Assembly: GCA_015227615.1 (NCBI GenBank)
Contig: JAALGZ010000046.1
Location: forward strand, 186,001-250,000
Direction of reading: 5' to 3'
Source of the DNA: Labyrinthula sp. Ha
Taxonomy: Eukaryota; Sar; Bigyra; Labyrinthulida; Labyrinthulaceae
DNA: 64,000 nucleotides
Shown here piece by piece: positions 31,660 to 42,921 of this stretch. The notes under the pieces are model-generated. The model did not search any database and was not told where the DNA came from. It saw nothing but the letters and a program-made list of their open reading frames with translations. The translations under genes were made by a program, and so were the position numbers. Every line of letters begins with the position of its first letter. The stretch's first letter is position 1.

Positions 31660-34271
31660 ATGAATTCAATCAAAGAACTATATGAAGAAAGACGAAATAA
31701 AAAACACGTTAAAATTGAATGGTATCTTAATTAATCAAATAATTCAAAGGGAACATGATAATTTGCTTAATCCTATTAACCCAAACAAGTTCAAAAGGGA
31801 GATAAAAGAGTTTGTTAAAGGGTTCCAACCAACTCAAGAAGTGTCTTCTATAGAGTATTCTATTTTCTTTTATCCTCATGTTAGGTTTCGATATTGTCCC
31901 TTTGATATTGTTAAATCTATATTTACAAGATTTATTCTTTGTTTTCCAGCTGTGAAAGAACTCAGGTATTTTATCTTTCTTTTCTTGACTTTAGTTTTTG
32001 GAATTGCAGATTCAGTAAAAAGAACTTTAAAAACCTTCTAAATTTTAAAAGTTTAAATTTGAATAAGTTGGGGTATATATTTTGAATATGTTTAGTTTAG
32101 CTTTTACCAGTGTAATATTCCTGAAGTGAGTTCTTTTTGCAGTTTATTGAAATCAATCAGTATAAAAGATATAAAGTATAAATATTTTATATTATTATTC
32201 AGACTATATCTAAACAACTTCCGTCCAAAATATATATCTAATATATTTAAAAACTTATCTTTTAATAAAACTATTTTAAAAATAAAGTATTTTCTTACTA
32301 AAATATTGAGTTTTTAGAATTACTGAAAAGGTTCAAAATAAAGCTATTATTTCAGCTATAAAAAACTTCTTGAAAACTAATAAAACAATAAAGATTTTAA
32401 ATTATGGTGATATAGATGTCTTCAGGAAGCTGTCAGAAGAAGATATTTTAGAGTTACAAGAAGAAGATATTATTGAGTTACAAGAAATAGCTGATTCACA
32501 TCCTTCTATACTTGGTCTTCAAGTTTATGAAAGTTTTATTGAACCTAATGGAAAAAGTAAAATGTTAAAAAAACTTGTTCATTCTGCTTTACAAAGTCAA
32601 TATGAAAAGTATGAAAAGTTAAAAGAAGTTCCAGTTATTCTTATGGGTATTTTATTAAATTTAGTCTTATTTTTAGGTGATGGAAGAACTGGAAAAACTT
32701 CTTTATTAAGAAACTTATCTGGAAAAAGTTTTCAAAAACAAACACAATCTACTTTAGTTTTGGAAGATTATCAAATATTTCAAGTTAATCTTTTCAATAA
32801 GTTTAAACCACTTACAAAATATGATTTGAGTGTGCAAAGAGTTAAGAATATGTTAGATATTGAATATTTTATTAAAGATGAAGTTCAAGAGAAGTCAAAA
32901 TATAACTTAGATTTTGAAGATGAGTTGATTACAAGAACTATAACAGAAAAAAGCTTTGTTGAACAATATACAACTAATATCCGTTCAGATTTCAGAACTA
33001 CAGATACTTTTTTACGTGTTTATGATTTTGGTGGACAAGAAGTTTTTTCTTCAGTTCATCATATTTTTATGAATAAAAAAGCTATTTATTTTGTGGTTTT
33101 CAATATGACAAAGTTAAATGAAAAAGATTTATTTAGACTAAAGTTTTGGTGTGAAAGTATTTTGAGAAATACTCCAAAAGCGCCTGTTATGTTTATTGGA
33201 ACTTTTTTAAATGCTTTTTTAAAGAAAAATGAAACACTTGACAGTGTAAATTATAAGATTAATTCCTTTCTTTCTAGACTTTCTGGTAATTTAACGATCT
33301 TTGAAGATGAAAAAACTATTTTCTTTCCTGTTGATAATGCTCTAGATTCTTATAAGAGTCGTAAAAATGCAATAAAAGGCCAGTTAAGGAGCATAAAGAA
33401 ATATAACTCAAAGCTAGGGAACTTATTAAATCCAAGTATATCGATCAAATCTGTTTATGTATTATTTTTGGATAATTTTCGAGAAGAAGCAAGTTATATG
33501 ACAGTTCAAAAGTTTAAACTAAAAGCTAAAAAATGTAATTTTTCTGAAGAGGAAATGGAAGAAATGTTAGAAATATATTCTAATGAAGGAATTATTTCTT
33601 ATTTTCCTGATTTAAATTTATCTGAAAGGGAGAATTTTATATTTTTTGCACCTTCTTTTTTAGCTCAAGCTTTGGGAAGTTTTATTCGTGATGAAACTTT
33701 TCATCAACTTGCTTTTAGAACAAATAAAAAAGTATTTTCAAATTATAGAAAATATATTGATACTGGAATAATAAGAAAAGATTTATTTGAAGTTTTATTA
33801 AGACAATATACAAAAAAAGAAAGGGAATATATTTTAAGCTTAGCTTTACATAGTTTGGTTTTATTTGCAGATCCAAGAGAAAAAAATGCTTTTATTGTTC
33901 CAGAATTACTTCCTGAAGGAAAAGATAGAAATTTGAAAGCATTGAAAGGAAGCAAGAAAGTAATAAACTTTGTTTCTCCCATTACCATAGCTAAATTTGT
34001 TAAAATTATCTCTTTATTTCTTGAAGATAATAATATACTTGAATCACATATATTCAAATATTTTGCAAGGTTTATTTTTTCAGTAGATAATATTTTGGAT
34101 ATTTATTTTGTGGAAGAAAATAAAATAGTATTGAATTATATTGGATATGAAATAAATAGTTTATTATGGACTAAAATTCAAAATATAGTTGAAGAAAAAA
34201 ATACTTTTGAACAAGAAATTGAAGAAGAGTGTAGCCTTAGTGTGAGCATTCTCCTTAGAAAGTTAGGTTAA
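31660..34271 (+). CDS. LRR-Roco GTPase (LRR-Roc-COR) without kinase domain
   Basis: Seven exons (31660-31721, 31750-31965, 31995-32072, 32101-32175, 32203-32286, 32318-32646, 32677-34271) join in frame to 812 residues; the six introns are 28, 29, 28, 27, 31 and 30 nt. Residues about 90-240 form leucine-rich repeats after splicing (ELSFWNCRF, FKSLNLNKLGFYQCNI, IKLYLNNF, IKILNYGDI). The Roc GTPase begins with MGDGRTGKTSLL (P-loop, near 281-292), split by an intron after the first Gly, and includes YDFGGQEVFSSVHHIFM (switch II, near 397). A CPVMFIGTFLNAF-like strand stands where G4 is expected, without the usual TKxD-type Asp. The rest matches the COR region (FLDNFREEASYM, then GIISYFPD and FIVPELLP). 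The protein ends there: there is no kinase or other effector domain. Roco proteins are Ras-like signalling GTPases that dimerise through COR. The exact exon 2 structure is the least certain part. Confidence 0.9.
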
Positions 34272-35439
34272 GAGAACAAGAAAAACTGTACTATTTTCTG
34301 TAATCCCTCTGTATCAAATAGTAATAGATAAAGTTAAACTTATGGTTTATTTGTTATATTTTTTAAGCTAAAGAATTCAGTATAATTCCCAACTGCAACT
34401 CTTTCTTTTATCTTTATTCCTGATATGAAATTTAATTTCTTGATCCCATAAGTTGAAAAGTTCAAAGTTAATAAAAAATAATTATGCAATGCTAAAAGAC
34501 CAAAGACCACCCAGATTTAGATTCTGATCTTGATCCATATTCTGAAGAAAATAAATACTCTGAAGCTATGTAAGGAAATAAATAGAACTTTTTGGACTTC
34601 TATTTCAATGAGTCCGTCTGTGTTCAATCTAGATTTTATTTGATGCAGAAAACTAGTATACAAAAACATTCCTGTAAAAGATCATCATCCAAAAACTATT
34701 GTTATCATTAAAACCATATAATTGAATATCTTCCACAAAAAACTATACCTTATGTTTTAAACACTTCAACAATACAGACTTCAAAAATTCAGGAGCATCT
34801 CACTTTTCGCCTTTTTTAAAAACAGTAATTTTATTGAAAGCAATAGAAAATCCCTTCGTATTGGTCAAAAGGAAAATAAGACAGTTTTTTGTTTTGTAAA
34901 TCAGAAAATTTTCTTAAGCGAAGAATAATTATTTCACTCTTCATAAGAATTATGAAAATAAATAGTCTTTTGTAAATGAAGTATAACTTTTCAATAAACT
35001 GTTACAAGAATAGTTAAAGAGAAAACATAAACAATGAAATACAGTGTACAGCTAAATAATATGCAAAGCTTTTTTTGCCTTATTATAGCACTCAAGAACC
35101 CTTTCATTTTCTTTATGATCTGAAATAACTATAAAGCTGTATCTTTTCGCTCTATTCTCTCAACTTTTCCCACACAATTATTTCGCCCAAATCTTGATCC
35201 AAGATTCCTTCGATTTAGTTCTCTAATATCATTTGTCTTAGTTTAGTCATTATAAGTGTGTCATATATTACACACTTGAACATTTTGCCACGTCATTATT
35301 GTACTTTAGTAGTTTTGTATTCATGAAATATGACTATTAAACCTGCAAAGTTTTTTGGAAACGGAAAATTTGGAATCAAAGAAACCGTTATGAGTACCGG
35401 CAACACGCAAGCAGTCTAAAGACAGTCACCAGTCAATGA
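34272..35439. other. Intergenic, nothing recognised
   Basis: About 1.2 kb after the Roco gene. There is no open frame of note. The last ~100 bp may be the 5' region of the LINE. Confidence 0.4.
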
Positions 35440-38400
35440 AACGCAAGATTCCAGAGCAATCTCAATTGTCTCTGTGAATGTTGACCGTCTTATCTCCTAC
35501 GAGCTCAGGCCTATCGATGAATATGCCCGAACTTCCGATACAAGCGTCCTTGCAATACAGGAAGTTGGTAGCAAAGAAGCGGAATACCTTGAAAGAGCGA
35601 GCTTCTCTAGATTAAACTGGATTACACCAGATATCTCTAAGAGCAAAGACACGGAGAAAAAGAAAATCAATATTTTAGCAATATATTTCAACAGGAACAT
35701 GGACAAAGAAGCAGAAAAAGTATTTGATGAAGATAGAATTTTAGGTGTTAAAACTAAACTTAACTCTAGAAGCTACTTTATCATCAATGTCTATGCACCA
35801 CGTACAGGAAAAACAGCAAAAGAATACAGCCAGTTTCTAACAAGACTCGAGAAAGTAATCTCGTTGAAAAGAAAAAAGAACCTCACGGGAATCCTAGGCG
35901 ACTAGAACGCTCAAATACTACACAAGGAAGTGACAAGCAACTGTAAATATGGATACACGAAAAGAACGAACAGGAACGGCAAAATACTTCTGGATTTTCT
36001 GAATAAGTACAATCTGGCCATCATCAACTCATACTTTGCTCCTGATGCAAAGGACACAAATAGTCACGTGAAATATTATTCAAAGCACAAAAATAATCAG
36101 AAACGCTCAGAAACAGATTTCATCATAGCGTGTAAAAGCAGCACCCCAATATTCCGAAAAGTCCGGATAAAAAAAATAGGAGAGAAAATCCGCAATAGAA
36201 CAGAGTTTGATCATCAACCAGTTGAAGCACTAGTCTCACAAAAGTTCAGGAAATACTCCAACCAAAACCCAAGGATGCATCGAAACTACAAAGAGTTCTT
36301 CAAAATAGACGCAACCAATGGAAGCTAAACGAAAAAATACGACAATTTTTCGAGGAAGAGTTAACCTAATTCCCATCATCAAATGAAACTGAAAAACAAC
36401 CAAGGCTAAACTTCCAAACATTCAAGCAAACAATAAAAAAGCCATTGATAATTTCATCCCACTGGTGACTTCTGTACAACTCTACAGAACATCTTCATAT
36501 AGAACAGAGACTATGTTTGAAATAAGAAGAATACTGTGAAAATATCCAACGGAAAAAAATCTAAAATACTAAAGAAAATGATAAGAAAAGGTACCTTGAG
36601 CGACTATAAAACCTGGTTGGATCTCCAAGTAAGAAGAATAGATACAGCTATGGCAAGAAAGTGATATCTATGAAGCCTTCAAACAAGCAGAAAGGATAGT
36701 AGGGGAAAAGCAGAAACCTCAACGCACCATTACCATGGAAGATGGAAAGTACTTAAACGATAAAAAATGAGTAAAAGTATTCCAAGAATACCTTCAACTC
36801 ACTCAAAGGGACAGATAAGGAAAGATCATGGACACCAAACTGGACATTCCTGAAGCAAAAACTGAAGATACCAACATATCTCCTCCGACTTTAGAAGAAC
36901 TTGATGAGACGGCGAAAACACTAAGAAACTATAAAGTGCCTGGACCTGATGGAATCACAAACGAAGTTATAAAGAATAAAAAATAGTATTAAAATACTCG
37001 CAGCAACTTGCGGAAGAACTATTTCTGGATCCAAGTGGCTTGAACAAAAGTGAACTCGTATCTCTATCTAATGGAAATATTATATTCTTATACAAAAGAG
37101 GGAGCCACCAACTTCCTTCCAACTATAGGCCGATATCTTCGCTTAACATTTCTTACAAGATAATCACTAAGATGATAAACAATATACTAAAGAATTCCCT
37201 GGGAAGAACAGTAGGAATCTATCAGTCTGGATTTCGAGAAAACATGGGAACCAGACAAAAAATTCAACTTCTCTTGAACCGCTATAAACTCAGCCAAATG
37301 GAGAACTCGAAAATACTTTGTCTCTATAGACTTTAAAAAAGCTTTCGACTCTTGTAAACATTATTTCCTTGAACTTAGTTTAAAAGAGAGAAAAGTTCCT
37401 AATGACTTTATCAATATAATCCTTTACCTATATAAATATGCTCCGGTTCAAGTAAAGATAGGAAAACATATAAGCGACAGAGTAGAAATAAACAAAGGCG
37501 TGCTACAAGGTGATTCACTAAGTCCCACGTTATTTGTACTTGCTCTGAACTCTTTGCTTCGAAGGATACTAAAGAAAATAAACTTGAACTTTCCAGAAGC
37601 AGAATTCTCCTTTCAAAACATTCTTGGTTTTACTGACGACCTTTGTATCTTGAACAGAGATAGAAACATATTGAAATACTTCGTTCAATATGCGGAAGAA
37701 CTTTCGCAATATTCTGGCCTAAAAATAAATATACAGAAAACTCAACTAATGGGAATAGTCAGGGGAAGGAAGCTCCAAGATAAGTTTTCGGACACTGAAA
37801 TCCAACAACTGGTCAAAAATACACCTGTACCTCTTGTTCCAGAAACTTCTCGTCAAAAGATGCCCTTGTAGGACATAAAGCACAGTGTCTTGGACCGGGA
37901 ACCGCGTTAGTTGGAAGTAGAAAGGACACTACAGCAGTTGCTGCAGCTGAACTAAACTTCCTCTATAACAACATCCCAATAGAAGAGGAGCAGGAAACCA
38001 ACCTTGGAACCATCAAAGGAGTAAAAACCTTTAGATAGCTTGGAGTGGATATAACAGCAACAGCTGAAACCCACGTTAACCCATTCGCTAGAATATGCGC
38101 TGCACAGGGAACTCTCCTCAAACTGCAACCGATACTGAGGAATAATATGCTGACTGTCAGGAGAAAAAAAAACATAGTGAAAGCTCTTGTGGTCTCAAAA
38201 ATCCAATATGGCAGCAAATTCTGGAATCTGGAAAACAAAAATACATCCAAAGCCCTGGAGAAAATCTCCAGAGATATAAAATGCACCCTCCTTCAACCTA
38301 ATCCAACACAACCACTTGAACACACGAAGCAGGTTAATATTCTCAAAGCCGGTGATATAAACATCCTAAAAATATTAAAAGAAAAACAAAAAAACTGGCT

Positions 38401-38620
38401 GGAAATATGCACGACTGCAGAGATGGATATGGAAGTAGCGGAATCTTCAAGAAAACTCGAAACATATCCTTTTCCACAAACTGCTACTCCAACTGAAAAC
38501 TTGAACGTGCCTCTGGAACATATAAGAGAAGAGCCAGAGCATCATGAACCACGCCCTCCCCTTCACCAGCCACCACTTGGGGAGAACATGTTAACCCCGC
38601 CACAAACAATACTTTAGCTC
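35440..38620 (+). mobile_element. LINE (non-LTR retrotransposon) with APE-type endonuclease and reverse transcriptase
   Basis: The APE endonuclease begins at about 35455 (IVSVNVDRL) with LAIQEV, then ILAIYFNRN, INVYAPRTGKTAKEY, GILGD and a C-terminal DFIIA...EFDHQPV; these are L1-type endonuclease motifs. The reverse transcriptase region includes YKVPGPDGITNEVI (36932-36973), QLPSNYRPISSLN, IDFKKAFDS (catalytic Asp), KGVLQGDSLSPTLFVL and FTDDLCIL (the YxDD-type box with FTDD), then INIQKTQLMG. A 3' domain runs on to 38617. The LINE is decayed: a TAG interrupts the endonuclease at GD*NAQ, there are several frame changes between 36330 and 37320, and another stop lies just after FR before LGVDITA. 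From about 37316 to 37871 the frame is continuous. No poly-A tail or target duplication was identified, so both ends are approximate. Confidence 0.88.
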
Positions 38621-39239
38621 ATCACTTGATACATCTCCCACGTGCACTTGAAATAGCTTCTGGTTTCATCTGCTTCTTGGATGACTAACTGAAGGTAGCT
38701 CAACTGGATCTCTCCATATACCACGATTATCTTGTAAAACAGAACGATGAGCGACAGCAGAAATAAAAAACTGTAGCAGAACATCTCAATATGATCAATG
38801 AAGGAGCTTGAAACAACTTGTTTGATATCTGGAGCACTGGATGTGATGTACGACAATATCTCAATCGCTTTCATGGTTTCTTGCGTGATTTGTTAATTAA
38901 GATTCGAGTTATTCACAAATCTTGGAAAATCACTACTTAAAGGAGATTAAATGCGACAAATGAGCACATCATGAAAGCTATCTTGGTCATACCAATATTG
39001 TCCCAAAATCCCTATAACCAGTTAAGTTTAGTGACAGTAGCAGCACGAGACGTGAAGCTTCCCTAGTAAGCGGCGGACTGGTATCTGACCCTAAGATAAA
39101 CGCATTGGCTGATTTTAAGATGTAGTACCTTACTACTACCTTAACTATTAGCTGTTGACTAAGAACTGTAATGCGAACTTATATATATATATATTCAAAG
39201 AGTGATGATTGAAGCTTCAAACCACGTTTAATTCGGATA

Positions 39240-40340
39240 CATAGCATGGAAAAACAAAAAAAAACGAAAATGACGAACAGACTTCCTATTTTCAGATATA
39301 GACAGTCAAGAACACAGGTATTTGTGGTTTATCTATAGGGACGAAGGTACGAATTATACGAAGCAAGAAATCGGAGAGATATCCAAATAGACAAGGGTAT
39401 CATATTTGACATGCCTGTAGAACAAGAAACGATGATGGAAAGAAGCGATATTTCCCAATCCGCTGCTGGAACAGTACCTACAGTCGTGTTTGACGAGTCC
39501 CTCATAGAATCAATTAAATAATTTGGTTCACCCACAGTAAGACCCCAAGATTAGAAGAACCTACCTTCTTGGACCGAAAATCCCTGAAAGATTTCGTCAT
39601 ACTTTTCAAAAGAGTCAGAAATAGGAACATACTAATGGAAAAAACTAATGGTTAAGTGGTACCATATTCCTAAGTATACGAGGGTACTGTGTAAATCACG
39701 AAGATACTGTAGCCAAGATAAAACGTTTGGAGAATAAACTAAAGATCCAGAATGATAGCCTACTCAATCATAGCCTCAGCAGATTAAGTAAAGAGCTGAA
39801 ATGGCCTAGCTTCTTTGAAAGTGGAGCGGAAGCTATCCAAGCGTTTTTTATGAAAGCTAGATAAAACTTGGTCCTGCCAGAGAATTAAGTAAGGATGCGC
39901 AAAAAGTCGTGGTTAAGACGTTTATTACGAATTTACCCGAATACCTCTAGATAGACCAAACCAAATATACAGATGTTTTGAAGGAGCCGGGAACCTTCAA
40001 GATTTTGAAGAGAAGTTACAGTAATTTACGGCTATTGAAGAAGCACAGGTTAGAATGAGATGAAACACACCTGGAAAAACACATCCACTTATAAGTCAAT
40101 ATGTTGGATACAGTGAAAAGCAACTAGTCCCAGCTACACCTACTATTAAGAACCCGGCCATGATCGAGAACCCAATGGAGTTATTTATGATGGTGTTAAA
40201 CAAGATATCGGAATCAATTAATAACTGCCTCAAATGCAATGTACCGAAACACTTCATGATCAGCTGTCCGCTGAAGAACAAAAAGAATGATACGGAATTG
40301 GTGGAAAATTTAACGCAGCAAAACATATGAAGGAAAGGGA
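39240..40340 (+). mobile_element. Retroelement gag-like remnant with CCHC knuckle
   Basis: A fossil, broken in many places. The clearest part, near 40222-40270, encodes a CCHC zinc knuckle (CLKCNVPKHFMISC). Upstream fragments such as QIYRCFEGAGNLQDFEEKL fit a capsid-type helical region. It could be the gag of an LTR element or the first ORF of a LINE; the family is undetermined. Confidence 0.45.
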
Positions 40341-40477
40341 ATACAGGAAGTTGTCAACAGCTGAAGTCTATGCTAGTAAAAAGACTTGTGGCTGAACGAG
40401 TGACATTTATAGAGGTATTGGATCGCAACCAGTGGATAAGTGTCCCAGGATGTCTCGATTCTAATGCAGGTAGTGTT

Positions 40478-40600
40478 TCTTAACGTTGAACACGTTAATT
40501 AACGGTAAATAAATATCCATGTTTTCTTAACGTTAAGGAATACGTTAGTTAACGTTTATTAGTAGAAATTAACGTTAAGCACGGTAACCACGGTAAGACA
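40478..40600. repeat. Cluster of AACGTT / TTAACG palindromic words
   Basis: Within about 120 bp, TTAACGTT occurs at 40480-40487 and 40528-40535 and again near 40569, with related ACGTTAATTAACGG and TTAGTTAACG between them. The words are self-complementary, so the stretch could form several small hairpins or bind a dimeric protein. It is unlike the surrounding sequence. Confidence 0.55.
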
Positions 40601-42921
40601 GATAGATTTTGGTGTTCCCAAAACTTTTAAGAATTAAATATTCTGTCCCAAATCATATCTACATTATATATTATATCTATATTATTTCTGTAAAGGAATA
40701 AAATCGAGGAAATGGTTGACTTAGAAGTAGATGCAACATAAAATCTACTTCATGTGAAAATCATTTTATATAAAAACCTTCTTATGATTACTAACCTTAC
40801 CCTTGAAGTTATCTCAATCCAAGCTTAAATTGAGCTCCTAAGAATTTAAGAATTATTTTAAATACCTTTTCCAATAAGTTTTAAAGAAATTAACTCTGCT
40901 CTCTGAGAGAAAATTCAACAAGTGAAATAGAGGTATTACCTTAGCCATAGCAAGAAATTTGGAGAATCTTCAAATAGAAATACTTGTATCTTAGCTTAAA
41001 CTCCTTTGCAGAGAATTTATAACACATCATTTAAAAGATATTTTAATTTTCCATGCGCTCAAAAAAAGGAGTTTATTTTTTTAAGAATTTAATCACGAGT
41101 TATGCACGTTTTAATATCCGAATATCAAAGCAAGATTTAGCATAGCGAAAATTTTCATCAATAAAAGCCATTTTCCTCAGTCAATACTTCTTCTTTAAAA
41201 ACCAAATAAATGTTAAAATTTTCTAAATGCTAGTTTACAAAATTTTATAACTTTTTTATTTTCTTTTACGTGAAAATACTAGGGTTAAACTACGTATTTC
41301 TATATTTGAAAAATATTGGTCAATTTCAAGTCGTATTTTTGTTTCTCTTGTATCTTGCTCAATTTTTATCTAAAGAACTATTTTGAACTATTTAATTTAT
41401 ATCTAAATCTATTTCTAATAACTGGTCTTTATTTTTTTGTTTTTGACCACTGAAAAATACTTTTCTATTTTGCTCTTTTCATGTCATCCTGTATTTTAGG
41501 CAAAACTTTCAATAATTGCAAAGATCATTTCACAATAAATTTTTCGAGTTATGAAAAACAAAATACAGTTTTGGAAAGCTATTTTAAATATCTTTTTAAC
41601 CATATAAGATAATATAGGATATAAAAAGAGTAAATACATGTAGAACGCAAAGTATCACCAAAATATAGCTCATTCATTTTATATCGATCAGAAAACAGTG
41701 AAGAAAAAGGTTGCACCACCTTTTTAAACTGTTAACATTAGCTATTATATTCAAATTTTACCTAAAAACAAACAATAGTATTTTACATTTTTTTGTTATT
41801 ACAGCGTGTTGAAAACTTTATCATCGATTTTTTCAAAAATGCAGTATAATGGCCATAAAATCAACAATAGTTTTTCAACTCTTCTAAAAAGCTCAAAAAA
41901 TATTGCAAATTTAACCTAGCACTTATTTAGATAAAAATTTAAAGGATTAAAATAATATAAAAATAAAGAAACCATGATTACTGAAAATAAAGCATATAGT
42001 ATTTGTTAGTTTTTGTCACAAAATTTTCCTCAAATACAATACTATCACCCACAACGTCTTTTTCATTAAAATAAGCTTTCCAATCACGTGTTTTGTCAGG
42101 GTATTTGATAAGGATGAATACTTAAACCCTGAAAAAGGCTAATTTTAGGGGTCCGTTTCACTAAGTTTACAGATCTCTAAAAAAACATACATTCAAACGT
42201 AACATCATGAAGAACTACTCTATAGATAATTTGATTCTTCTCATACCCTAAGTATTTACCATACCTAACTTCTGAAACCATTTTTCAGGATTTTGCTTCT
42301 TTAGTTACTTGTAACTGAGCTAAACTTCACTCAGAAAAGTCAAATGTTGAGAATTTACACATCTGAAAATACGAAATCACTCAGTTTTGCTATAATCCCC
42401 TAAATCTCTGTACTAGGTAGCCCAAAACAACTAAAAAACGCGATATGTAACCTTTAATTCTGTGCTTTAGGATATTTTTAATATTTTTTTAGTCGATATT
42501 AGGCTAAAATGCTGTTTTCTAAACTTCAATCCGTGTAATACCTCGAGAAATGCTTGCCTAGAGCCCAAAGAGACCTCAACAGTCAAAAGATCATACTAAT
42601 TTAGGTTTATACTCAACTTTTTTTAGAATTTTAGTGTTCTGTATAGACTTCTTAGGAATGTATCCTGTTTCCAAGATCTCAGAAACTCTGAAAAAGGATA
42701 CCCTAAAATACCAAATATTCATGAATGGGAGATACCAGGTAACGAAACATCCTCATAAACTGTTGTCACCTAGAAGTATGGTTGAATTAAAGGTTTTTCA
42801 GTTTTGTTTGAAAAAAATTTAGAAGCTTCCCTGGTGATCCCATCAATACGTATTTGCCTTAATTTGCGTCGACTCCAAACTCAACTAAAAAAACAATAAA
42901 CTGAAGTTTATGCCATTAGCA
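40601..42921. other. AT-rich region without genes
   Basis: About 2.3 kb with no open frame longer than about 60 codons, no RNA gene and no obvious repeat unit. It lies between the gag remnant and the gypsy 5' LTR. Confidence 0.45.
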
